A stretch of DNA of 30,263 nt from Bacillota bacterium. GTDB lineage: Bacteria > Bacillota > Clostridia > Lachnospirales > Lachnospiraceae. The notes under the pieces are model-generated. The model saw nothing but the letters and a program-made list of their open reading frames with translations. It had not been told where the DNA came from and searched no databases. Each line of letters opens with the position of its first letter. The stretch's first letter is position 1. A program made the position numbers and the translations under genes. The stretch lies in assembly GCA_023408815.1 (NCBI GenBank), contig JAEYJO010000025.1:1-30263 (forward strand), given 5' to 3'. This document shows positions 1 through 6,835 of this stretch, one piece after another.

Positions 1-752
1 GATGCAATTCCTGCTGAAAGAAAACCTAAAGTTTCAACTGTTGCTTCCCAGCCATCTATGTTTGCTGAAGTTCCGCATACAACTGCCAATTTCAGCTCAT
101 CAACCGCTGTCATTATCAGACTTGGAATTGCATCTGTATTAGTTCCAAATCTTTCGGCTATTCTATAAGTAACCTGTGTATCATATGAAGCTGCCATTAC
201 GATAAACGCATCGTATTGGTAATTTTCATATAACTCCGGATTTTCCCTATAGTCATAATCATTATTTTCGCAAAAAATTCTTGCATCTTCTGCAGTACAT
301 ATACCTTGATCATATAATCCCTTAGCGCATTCATAGACGAACATAATATGAGCTTCCGATTGAAAGATTCCTAAATCAACACCATATTCCAATAAAAAGT
401 TTCTCTCCTCTTCCGTACCATAGATTGTATCGCCTTCGGGCGAAGAATCTGTATCATACTGATTTACCGTGTAATCATGACTAATGCTGTCTAGCTTTCC
501 AGCTATACCCATATCATATGCTGCCTGATCAAATTTACCGGTAAACATCATGATTAATAAAATAACACCACAGACAGCTACAATGACTTTCCATATTTTC
601 TTTATCCCTGAAGCAATATCACCTATTTTATCTGTGGTTTCATCTTTTACTCCAAATATTGCAATAAATGATTTCCAAAATGGTCTATCTTTTGTTTCCT
701 CTTTTTTATTTACAACATCCAAATCAGAACTATTTTTATTTTCTTCAGTCAT
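1..752 (-). CDS. Membrane-anchored protein of unknown function, 3' end outside window
   Basis: An open frame runs without a stop from an ATG at 752 to the left edge, so about 250 N-terminal residues are visible and the C-terminus is missing. The first 50 or so residues are charged and cytoplasmic-looking (TEENKNSSDLDVVNKKEE). One hydrophobic segment follows at about residues 60-77 (VIVAVCGVILLIMMF), and the rest is soluble with many Tyr, Asp and Glu. AAAGGAG lies 7 bases before a GTG at 755 and 10 bases before the ATG at 752, so either could be the start. I do not recognise the family. The likely topology is a type II or signal-anchor protein with its main domain outside. Low GC and the neighbours suggest accessory DNA. 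Confidence 0.75.
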   Translation of the reverse strand, partial: MTEENKNSSDLDVVNKKEETKDRPFWKSFIAIFGVKDETTDKIGDIASGIKKIWKVIVAVCGVILLIMMFTGKFDQAAYDMGIAGKLDSISHDYTVNQYDTDSSPEGDTIYGTEEERNFLLEYGVDLGIFQSEAHIMFVYECAKGLYDQGICTAEDARIFCENNDYDYRENPELYENYQYDAFIVMAASYDTQVTYRIAERFGTNTDAIPSLIMTAVDELKLAVVCGTSANIDGWEATVETLGFLSAGIA

Positions 753-755
753 CAC

Positions 756-1112
756 GTTTATACTCTCCTTTTACATGAATAGAGTCCCATGGGAAAATTC
801 CATCGGATCCCGTTTGTATTGGTTATATTATTTAATTGTATATTTTTTTTCTTGCTCGTTATTCTTGATAAAAATATTATCGTCTTTTACCCAGCCATCA
901 ATTTCGGAGCAATTACATTCTATATTTTGTTATGTAATAAAGATCTAAATTTATCATCAGATATAAGAAGAAAATCGTAAAATAATTAAAAGAACGGAAA
1001 AACAATATTGAAGGCAGTTAAATCTCGTTACTTCAATTAATACCTAACAAACTTTATAGATTTTCTTTAAATATTAAGATATGATTTCTACTGGCAAATA
1101 CCTCTATGACAT
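756..1112. other. AT-rich intergenic stretch, no convincing gene
   Basis: About 350 bases separate the partial membrane protein from the 99-aa gene. A hydrophobic plus-strand reading frame (789-980) has no ribosome binding site and overlaps another open frame, so I do not call it a gene. No clear terminator hairpin follows the 99-aa gene here. Confidence 0.5.
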
Positions 1113-1412
1113 TTACTTCTTTCTTTTGACTATAACTTCATCTTCTTTTACCTCTGAAATATCATACTGTTTTAGCTGCCGAGTCAATATTTTTCCTCCT
1201 ATTCCGACAAAAAGAAACGGCCATAAAAAAAGTCCAATAACAACTCCCAAGTTAGATACTTTATTTCCCATATTATATTTTCTCAAAATTGCTCCTATTT
1301 CTTGTGCAAACGAACCTTTAATGACTATTTCTCCATATTGTGCTTTTACAGCATTAAGAAATCCATCCTTTGATGTTACTGTAACAGTTTTCTCTCTATT
1401 TTCTTTTCCCAT
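1113..1412 (-). CDS. Small membrane protein of unknown function (99 aa)
   Basis: The ATG at 1412 is preceded by GGGAGG at a good distance, and a promoter with TTGAAT and TAATAT 17 bases apart lies upstream, so I regard it as a real gene. The first 45 residues are polar with a mixed alpha/beta look (TVTVTSKDGFLNAVKAQYGE). One hydrophobic segment lies at about residues 53-72 (NLGVVIGLFLWPFLFVGIGG), followed by a short charged tail (VKEDEVIVKRKK). I do not recognise a named family. It is divergent from an XRE regulator and its promoter overlaps a perfect palindrome, so it is probably the regulator's target. This resembles phage or plasmid-borne small gene pairs, but function is open. Confidence 0.7.
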   Translation of the reverse strand: MGKENREKTVTVTSKDGFLNAVKAQYGEIVIKGSFAQEIGAILRKYNMGNKVSNLGVVIGLFLWPFLFVGIGGKILTRQLKQYDISEVKEDEVIVKRKK

Positions 1413-1465
1413 TTCCTTTTCCTCCCAAGTGGAATCTAATAAAACACATATTTATTAACAACTTT

Positions 1466-1494
1466 ATATTATCATATTCATACTTTATATTCAA
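1466..1494 (-). promoter_or_regulatory. Promoter of the 99-aa membrane protein gene
   Basis: On the minus strand a -35 TTGAAT (1489-1494) is followed after exactly 17 bases by a -10 TAATAT (1466-1471). The -35 box sits inside the left arm of the 1484-1512 palindrome, so a protein bound there should block RNA polymerase. Confidence 0.65.
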
Positions 1495-1512
1495 CTTTTA
1501 GTTGAATATAAA
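1484..1512. promoter_or_regulatory. Perfect 12-5-12 palindrome, probable operator of the XRE regulator
   Basis: Arms tttatattcaac (1484-1495) and gttgaatataaa (1501-1512) are exact reverse complements around a 5-base centre. It lies between the divergent 99-aa gene and the XRE regulator and overlaps the -35 box of the former. A TTGAAT is also present in the plus orientation at 1502-1507, with only a weak -10 candidate downstream (TTTATG, 17 bases on). Binding by the neighbouring repressor is inference from position and symmetry. Confidence 0.65.
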
Positions 1513-1569
1513 ATCAACCTCTATTTTATGTGTCCACTATATACTTTAAGCTAAAAGGAGTTGATACTT

Positions 1570-1878
1570 ATGGAAAAATCAATGGCTACACGGCTAATTA
1601 AATTACGCGAACAAAACCATCTTTCTCAAAGTTCTGTTGCAAGACAAATCGGAGTTACATCCGCCTTAATAAGTGCATACGAAAAGCAAGAGCGTAAACC
1701 GAGCATTGATAAACTGGTGGCTCTTGCTGATATTTACCATACATCTACCGATTACATTTTAGGCAGAACATATTCTGACAATAGCTCCGTATCTATAGAT
1801 GTGAATCATCTGACTCCTCATCAAATTAAAATTGTTCGAGAACTTGTTGAAAATATGAATCAAAAAGCAGAATCTTAG
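1570..1878 (+). CDS. XRE/Cro-type helix-turn-helix regulator (102 aa)
   Basis: The protein is a single HTH_3 domain plus a short C-terminal helix. The segment RLIKLREQNHLSQSSVARQIG, then VTSALISAYEKQERKPSIDKLVALADIY, is the classic five-helix Cro/C1 fold, with the recognition helix around SALISAYEKQ. The last 30 residues (LTPHQIKIVRELVENM) probably dimerise. I choose the ATG at 1570 rather than the TTG at 1561 because AAAGGAG (1554-1560) is 9 bases before it. It is most likely a repressor of itself and of the divergent membrane protein gene through the palindrome at 1484-1512. Short single-domain XRE proteins like this are common on mobile elements, which fits the AT-rich setting. Confidence 0.85.
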   Translation: MEKSMATRLIKLREQNHLSQSSVARQIGVTSALISAYEKQERKPSIDKLVALADIYHTSTDYILGRTYSDNSSVSIDVNHLTPHQIKIVRELVENMNQKAES

Positions 1879-1885
1879 ATCAATG

Positions 1886-1932
1886 AAAATAACAAGGTTG
1901 AAACCAAACATAGTTTTCAATCTTGTTATTTT
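1886..1932 (+). terminator. Terminator of the XRE regulator gene
   Basis: An 18-bp stem (1886-1903 with 1915-1932, one G-U pair) closes an 11-base loop, and the 3' arm ends in TTTT followed by TTATATAT. It starts 8 bases after the stop codon. A-rich sequence at the other end means it may act in both directions. Confidence 0.75.
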
Positions 1933-2165
1933 ATATATGACCTATTTATTATTTCACTCTAAAACTAAATAAGAGCCTTCATACCACCCTTATCTTTTCA
2001 CGTCAGTAAATATTGAGATAAAATATATTTTTTATACACGTTGAAATCCTTCAGTATATAGCAATATCGATATCGCGCTCTCCTTCTTTATAACTTGCCG
2101 ACAAATAAGATCCGACGAAAAAACATTATATACGTCCGTCCAAAGTTTCCGCTCCGCATCTTTTT

Positions 2166-2422
2166 ATAAATTTCTCACAGCTTTCTTTATACTCATATAA
2201 ATTGTATCCCCATCCGGCAAGTTACAAGCGACGATTTAATTATTATCTTCCCATAGATAAATAAAATCTCAAGATGCAATTCCACCAGATTTATCTGTAT
2301 ATTGAAGCATCTAAGCAATATACTAAGTCATTGAATCTTTGAGGAAGCCAAGAACTCATATTCTTATTTTCATAATATCTTTTTCTTAGATATTCTTTTA
2401 CTCGATTAAAATCGATGTCCAT
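2166..2422 (-). pseudogene. Decayed GNAT-like N-acetyltransferase
   Basis: From the ATG at 2422 the frame reads MDIDFNRVKEYLRKRYYENK and then MSSWLPQRFNDLVYCLDASIYR before a TAA. Shifting one base forward, the reading continues as DFIYLWEDNN, an in-frame TAA, then IVACNLPDGDTIYMSIKK, and stops again near 2166. These three pieces in order match the N-terminal half of a family of clostridial GNAT acetyltransferases (SWLP.RF.DL.YR, YIYLWEDN, IVACILPDG), as I recall the family. At least one frameshift and two stop codons break it, so it cannot make a full enzyme. No intact acetyl-CoA-binding half is visible. It is a sign of gene decay in this flank. Confidence 0.6.
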
Positions 2423-2480
2423 ATCAAATTTTTAATGATCATATTAATTAAAAGCGATTCAAAACTTCTATTGGTTCAAA

Positions 2481-2972
2481 CTATAGAAATAACGAATTTA
2501 GTATATTACTTGCACTTTCTATATCATTCTCCGATAGTCCGCTTGCGAGATTATTCGTCTTAATTTGGTGCGCTCTCACAAGGAGATTATCTAAATCTAA
2601 GTCTTCCAAAACGACAAACGCATTGACGTCTCCATGACACCCCAGCCAAGTCATTATTTCCTTAGCCTTTACTAAACTGAATTTTTGAGTTTTTCTTATC
2701 TCCGGAGTACTTAGGTCAGGTGTCTTATCATAGAGATAGATATTATGCTTATGCAGTAACTTACATAAGTATTTTGCTTCATCCGTTTGAGGTTGCATTA
2801 GATTATCAAACCGGAATCTCCAGCCGGAATGCAAGACAACTTTTGCATTTGTCTGATGAACTAATTTGGATAATAATATAACCCGTTGTTCATCAATCAA
2901 CATATTCGGATTCTGCTTCATAAACGTAGCAGAATTAAGCACTCCATCAATATCAAGAAAGATTACTTTCAT
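2481..2972 (-). CDS. HAD-like hydrolase (Swiss Army Knife RNA repair type HAD domain)
   Basis: The protein begins MKVIFLDIDGVLNSATF, where FLDIDGVLN is the HAD motif I with the nucleophile Asp and the second catalytic Asp two residues later. VVLHSGWRF resembles motif II, and the pair FVVLEDLDLDNL near residue 130 fits the acidic motif IV. The small size (163 aa) and motif spacing recall the HAD domain of the HAD_SAK_2 group, a family linked to RNA repair or nucleotide phosphatase work; substrate is not known. I start at the ATG at 2972, with AAAGGA 6 bases upstream; a GTG at 2987 lies upstream of that site and is unlikely. It stands alone in the AT-rich flank, with no partner ligase or kinase gene visible nearby. 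Confidence 0.75.
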   Translation of the reverse strand: MKVIFLDIDGVLNSATFMKQNPNMLIDEQRVILLSKLVHQTNAKVVLHSGWRFRFDNLMQPQTDEAKYLCKLLHKHNIYLYDKTPDLSTPEIRKTQKFSLVKAKEIMTWLGCHGDVNAFVVLEDLDLDNLLVRAHQIKTNNLASGLSENDIESASNILNSLFL

Positions 2973-3837
2973 GAATTTTCCTTTCACAATATGATCAATG
3001 TCACATTTGCTCCTTTTAAATCCCCAATCGCTACAAAGCTATGTACATCAAAACATATAAGATTCTCTTTCAACACATAAGTTCAGGATACCGCTACAGC
3101 CCACAATGCAAAACCGTATATATGATTAACGCAGTGTAGTACTAGTAATATATTAGTTTTTTTTGAAGTGAAATGGCTTCAGATGCACTACCATATAAGG
3201 GAATCAATATAAGAAATACTAACTATAGTAACAGAAATTCTTTTACTGTGAATATTCCCCTTTAAATCTAATAATATCATTCTTTGATTAAAAATAATAT
3301 ATTTAGTATATCAAAATTAAAAACCCTGTAATTTTTATATAACCTATAAAATATCCTAAGTATCAATCAAGTCTACTGTTTTAAAGCTATAAACAGTCTT
3401 TAAAATAGCGGTCGTATCTGGCATATATATACTTGTCTTTTCTTCATTTCTTCTTAATAGCCTTCCCTAACATACAGGACTGTACATTTTTCCTCCCTAT
3501 TTCCCCTTAATTCGCCCCTAAGCGCTTCCTGCTATGTGAATTTGAGGATTATAACTTCATCATCTTTATGAGCCCAAATAGCACCTCTGAATGGCATTCA
3601 TTTCCCATCCGCTTTCTCCAAATGATATTCCTTATTCCTTTCTTATCCCTCCTTTACCCCTTAAATACTGGCATTTTCCCAATTTCAAATTGACCTATAA
3701 ATTGACCTATCCATTCGAAAAAAGCATGAAATACCCGTAAAAAGACGTAAACTAAATATTTGAAAATTTTACCATCAAAGCAAGCCTCACCATTATGGAT
3801 TTCGCAGAACCCGCATATTTCCTATATTTCCGGGCAC
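2973..3837. other. Long AT-rich stretch without a gene
   Basis: About 860 bases carry no frame with a start, a ribosome binding site and a plausible protein. On the minus strand short open stretches occur between 3400 and 3650 broken by many stops, which may be remnants but match nothing I know. The direct repeat aattgacctat occurs at 3688-3698 and 3700-3710. The stretch ends at the terminator of the tRNA-Gln gene. Confidence 0.5.
3688..3710. repeat. Tandem direct repeat, 11 bp with 12-bp period
   Basis: The sequence aattgacctat occurs twice (3688-3698 and 3700-3710), one base apart. It lies about 170 bases beyond the 3' end of tRNA-Gln. Short direct repeats close to an att end often serve as arm-type binding sites of tyrosine recombinases; that role here is only a guess because no integrase gene is present. 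Confidence 0.5.
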
Positions 3838-3869
3838 AAAAAAACTCAACTGATTGTCTCAGCTGAGTT
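3838..3869 (-). terminator. Terminator of tRNA-Gln
   Basis: On the minus strand a 10-bp stem (3859-3868 with 3844-3853, one G-U pair) with a 5-base loop is followed by seven T residues. It starts 9 bases after the tRNA 3' end. Confidence 0.85.
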
Positions 3870-3876
3870 CTTCCAC

Positions 3877-3948
3877 CAGGGCTACAAGGATTCGAACCTT
3901 GAGATGACGGAGTCAGAGTCCGTTGCCTTACCGTTTGGCGATAGCCCT
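3877..3948 (-). tRNA. trnQ: tRNA-Gln (anticodon CTG)
   Basis: The 72-base sequence folds as a full cloverleaf. There is a 7-bp acceptor stem (AGGGCTA with TAGCCCT), a D arm GCC/GGC with AAACGGTAA loop, an anticodon arm ACGGA-CTCTGAC-TCCGT, and a T arm CAAGG-TTCGAAT-CCTTG. The anticodon CTG reads the glutamine codon CAG. The discriminator base is G and CCA is not encoded. It has its own promoter (TTGCAA and TATAAT) and terminator, so it is transcribed alone. It borders the AT-rich accessory flank at its 3' side, the usual side for element insertion. Confidence 0.95.
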
Positions 3949-4194
3949 ATGCTATTTACCAGCGCGTTATTTACACGCTACATTTTGGTATTATACACGA
4001 ATCATTTTCATATTGCAAGACCTATTTTGAATTTTTTGTAGTTTTATTTTGTATTTGCTCATTGACTTTATTAGCTCTATTTTTTCAGAACAAAACAGGC
4101 AGAAACCAAGCATCTTATACCCACCATTCGGAGAGAATACAAAAGCTTTAAAACCCGATAGTTTTATCGTCCATAAAGCAGAGAATGGAAGAGC
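3949..4194. other. Intergenic region between tRNA-Gln and the glnN terminator
   Basis: Apart from the tRNA promoter at 3990-4018, I see no gene or hairpin here. The open frames in this stretch lack ribosome binding sites. Confidence 0.5.
3990..4018 (-). promoter_or_regulatory. Promoter of tRNA-Gln
   Basis: On the minus strand TTGCAA (4013-4018) is followed after 17 bases by a perfect TATAAT (3990-3995). The tRNA 5' end lies about 42 bases downstream. Confidence 0.8.
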
Positions 4195-4235
4195 AATAAG
4201 AAACCGGCCAATGCTCAAAAGACATCGGCCAGCCT
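4195..4235 (-). terminator. Terminator of glnN
   Basis: The arms CTGGCCGATG and CATTGGCCGG (4223-4232 with 4204-4213, two G-U pairs) form a GC-rich stem with a 9-base loop, followed on the minus strand by TTTCTTATT. It lies about 40 bases after the glnN stop. Confidence 0.75.
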
Positions 4236-4272
4236 CTTTTTCATTTATTGTTTAACCTTCCCCATTCGGTCA

Positions 4273-6384
4273 TTATACCTCAAAAATCAAGTCTGCATAG
4301 GTAGGAATAGGCCAAATCTCTTTATCCACAAGCCTCTCCAGCTCATCCGCAGGTGCTCTTAAGACTTCCATAGCCTCAACCACCTGATCCTTATAGAAGA
4401 ATGCCTGCTCCTTGCCCTCCGGCATAGCGCTGGCCTGCTCTTCAATTCCTTCAAGCTTCACTAACGCCGTTTTCATTTCAACCAGCTTCTTAGAGATGCT
4501 GCCTAGCAGCTCAGACTGAACAGATACGTCCGCACCGGCTTCTTTTACTGCAATCACAGTATCCGCAAGAGACTTCGTGTATTTCATAACTGCCGGAATA
4601 ATCTGCTTGGAAGCCATATCGATCATGGTAAGAGCCTCGATATTAATCGTCTTCGCATACGTTTCATAGAGAACCTCTTCTCTGGATTCCAATTCTGCCT
4701 TTGTGAAGATACCGAACTTTTCAAACAGCTTCACGGACTTATCCGTGGTCAGAGTATCTACAGCTTCCACCATGCTCTTAATGTTAGGAAGCCCTCTTCT
4801 TTCTGCTTCTTTTACCCACTCCTCGGAGTATCCGTCGCCGTTGAAGATAATTCTCTGGTGCTTGTTCATGTATTCTTTTATTAAATCATGTACCGCCAAA
4901 TCGAAATCATCAGCCTTCTCCAATATGTCCGCCGCTTCACAGAATACCTCTGCCACAATCGCATTCAGGGTGGTGTTCGGGCTGGCGATGGAATCAGCAG
5001 AGCCTACCATGCGGAACTCAAACTTATTTCCTGTAAACGCGAAGGGTGACGTTCTATTTCTGTCGGTAGCATCCTTTACAAGATCGGGAAGAGAGGATAC
5101 GCCCGTCTTCAATACGCCGCCTTCCTTGCATGTTTCCGCGATGCCCGTCTCTACAAGCTGTTTTACCACATCCTCAAGCTGCTCTCCAAGGAAAATGGAA
5201 ATGATTGCCGGAGGCGCTTCATTAGCGCCAAGTCTATGGTCATTTCCCACATCAGATGCGCTCTGACGAAGCAAATCTCCGTGAGTGTCCACAGCCTTCA
5301 TAATACAAGCCAGCACCAATAAGAACTGAATGTTCTCGTTGGGCGTATCACCGGGATCAAGCATATTCACGCCGTTATCCGTGCCGAGAGACCAGTTGTT
5401 ATGCTTACCGGATCCGTTCACTCCCGCAAAAGGCTTCTCATGGAGCAGACATCTGAGGTCATGGTGAATCGCCACTCTCTTCATAGTCTCCATAACAATC
5501 TGATTATGGTCTACCGCAATATTGGCAGTTTCATAAACGGGAGCCAGCTCGTGCTGTGCAGGTGCAACTTCGTTGTGCTGGGTCTTGGCCGTAACGCCAA
5601 GCTTCCAAAGCTCTTCATTCAAATCCTTCATGTACGCGCCTATGCGCTCTCTGATTACACCGAAATAGTGATCTTCCATCTCCTGTCCCTTAGGAGCCGG
5701 TGCACCGAATAAAGTACGTCCCGCAAATATAAGATCGGGTCTATCCAAATATTTATCTTTATCCACAAGGAAATATTCCTGTTCCGCGCCTACGCTTGCA
5801 ACCACCCTTTTCGCTTCTGTATTTCCGAAAAGTCTGACAATACGAAGAGCCTGTTCGCTGACCGCTTCCATGGACCTCAAAAGAGGGGTTTTCTTATCCA
5901 GAGCCTCTCCCTTGTAGGAGCAAAATGCCGTAGGAATACAAAGAATCACTCCCGTTGCCGCTTCCTTTAAGAAAGCAGGAGATGTAATATCCCATGCAGT
6001 ATAGCCTCTGGCTTCGAAGGTCGAACGAAGTCCTCCAGAAGGGAAAGAAGATGCATCCGGCTCTCCTTTGATCAGTTCTTTTCCGGAGAATTCCATAAGC
6101 ATTCTGCCCTCTTCATCCGGATGTGCCACAAAAGAGTCGTGCTTTTCAGCGGTAATGCCCGTAAGCGGCTGAAACCAATGTGTATAGTGTGTAGCGCCAT
6201 TCTCCACCGCCCAGTCTTTCATAGCCTTAGCTACAACATCTGCCGCCGCGAGAGAAAGCTCGCCGCCCTGATCCATAACCTTCTTTACTTCTTTGAACAC
6301 ATTTTTAGGTAAACGTTCTTTCATTTTACCGAGAGTAAATACATTTTTTGCAAAAATCTTTTCCACATTAAAAACTTCGCTCAT
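4273..6384 (-). CDS. glnN: Glutamine synthetase, type III (GSIII)
   Basis: The enzyme makes glutamine from glutamate, ammonia and ATP in the cytoplasm and is a main entry point of nitrogen. At 703 residues it has the length of GSIII (about 700-730), far longer than type I or II. The GSIII N-terminal signature is present (WFQPLTGITAEKHDSF near residue 85, then FPSGGLRSTFEARGYTAWD). Catalytic-core motifs follow: NEVAPAQHELAP near 270, NGSGKHNNWSLGTDNG near 325, and FAFTGNKFEFRMVGS near 455. The C-terminal third is helical, as in other GSIII. The ATG at 6384 follows AGGGAG at normal spacing. It is transcribed alone, has a terminator inside its leader (6456-6488) and a terminator after the stop, so control by attenuation is likely. 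Confidence 0.96.
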   Translation of the reverse strand: MSEVFNVEKIFAKNVFTLGKMKERLPKNVFKEVKKVMDQGGELSLAAADVVAKAMKDWAVENGATHYTHWFQPLTGITAEKHDSFVAHPDEEGRMLMEFSGKELIKGEPDASSFPSGGLRSTFEARGYTAWDITSPAFLKEAATGVILCIPTAFCSYKGEALDKKTPLLRSMEAVSEQALRIVRLFGNTEAKRVVASVGAEQEYFLVDKDKYLDRPDLIFAGRTLFGAPAPKGQEMEDHYFGVIRERIGAYMKDLNEELWKLGVTAKTQHNEVAPAQHELAPVYETANIAVDHNQIVMETMKRVAIHHDLRCLLHEKPFAGVNGSGKHNNWSLGTDNGVNMLDPGDTPNENIQFLLVLACIMKAVDTHGDLLRQSASDVGNDHRLGANEAPPAIISIFLGEQLEDVVKQLVETGIAETCKEGGVLKTGVSSLPDLVKDATDRNRTSPFAFTGNKFEFRMVGSADSIASPNTTLNAIVAEVFCEAADILEKADDFDLAVHDLIKEYMNKHQRIIFNGDGYSEEWVKEAERRGLPNIKSMVEAVDTLTTDKSVKLFEKFGIFTKAELESREEVLYETYAKTINIEALTMIDMASKQIIPAVMKYTKSLADTVIAVKEAGADVSVQSELLGSISKKLVEMKTALVKLEGIEEQASAMPEGKEQAFFYKDQVVEAMEVLRAPADELERLVDKEIWPIPTYADLIFEV

Positions 6385-6455
6385 TTTTTTGCTCCCTTTC
6401 GTCTTATCATAGTTCGCCGCTCACCGACTGCGACATAACAAGGTCTCTATGGTAT

Positions 6456-6488
6456 AAAAAAAAATGCTCCAAAAAAACACATGGAACA
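6456..6488 (-). terminator. Intrinsic terminator inside the glnN leader
   Basis: Minus-strand TGTTCCA (6482-6488) pairs with TGGAGCA (6465-6471) across a T-rich loop of 10 bases, and nine T residues follow. It lies about 70 bases before the glnN start codon, so transcripts must read through it to make the enzyme. Confidence 0.7.
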
Positions 6489-6552
6489 TCCTCGTTCAAG
6501 ATACCTTATACCTGAAGGTTTCCCTCCGTTTTCTATAAGATACTCTATTGTA
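6456..6552 (-). promoter_or_regulatory. Structured leader of glnN, probable attenuator
   Basis: Read on the minus strand, a TACAAT -10 candidate (6547-6552) is followed by a hairpin P1 (6534-6542 with 6502-6510, nine pairs, one G-U). P1 encloses a 5-bp hairpin closed by a GAAA tetraloop (GGAGG-GAAA-CCTTC). A GAAC/GTTC pairing then competes with the terminator at 6456-6488. The layout is that of a transcription attenuator whose ligand or protein partner is unknown. I could not match it to a known glutamine riboswitch, the glnA motif or the two-hairpin ANTAR target. Confidence 0.6.
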
Positions 6553-6672
6553 TGCAAAATTGCAACCCCTTATTTTTAATTTTATTAAATATTGAAAAAA
6601 ACAAGTTATTTTCCGCCGGTTTACTGTTCACATTGTACAATATGCAAAAATTGCGGGGTAATCCCTTTTTAT

Positions 6673-6835
6673 GACCGGCCTTTTACATTACTGTTCACTC
6701 CGTTCTCAGCAACGCATGATTTCTACATGTAAATTCGCTCCGCGAAGCAGAAATCATCTCTTGAATCACGTTCTTACGTAGCTTAACAGCAAGTGTTAAG
6801 CTACTGTGCGAACAGTAACCTTTTTACGGCCGGTC
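6673..6835. repeat. 163-bp nested inverted-repeat element at the 3' end of trhP
   Basis: The outer arms gaccggcc (6673-6680) and ggccggtc (6828-6835) and a second pair ttactgttc (6688-6696) with gaacagtaa (6810-6818) are exact complements. Inside lie two further perfect hairpins: atgatttct/agaaatcat (6716-6724, 6749-6757) and gtagcttaac/gttaagctac (6778-6787, 6795-6804). The right outer arm includes the last codons and the stop of trhP. There is no T run, so this is not a plain terminator. It could be a small non-coding repeat family that inserted at the gene end. Confidence 0.65.

Noticed and set aside
550..980. Two overlapping hydrophobic plus-strand frames (550-948 and 789-980)
   Set aside because: The first is the complement of the partial minus-strand gene, neither has a ribosome binding site, and they overlap each other in different frames.
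2050..2165. Minus-strand peptide VGSYLSASYKEGERDIDIAI, like a nucleotidyltransferase GS...DID motif
   Set aside because: It is short, ends in a stop, has no start and no second motif; it may be part of the decayed GNAT region or chance.
3400..3650. Broken minus-strand open stretches that might be transposon genes
   Set aside because: Every frame has several stops and no recognisable motif could be read.
3991..4255. Open frames on both strands between tRNA-Gln and glnN
   Set aside because: They overlap the tRNA promoter and the glnN terminator, lack ribosome binding sites and give low-complexity proteins.
6456..6552. glnN leader as a known glutamine riboswitch or ANTAR two-hairpin target
   Set aside because: I could not find the conserved hexaloop pair of ANTAR targets or the glnA-motif core, so I describe it only as an attenuator of unknown class.
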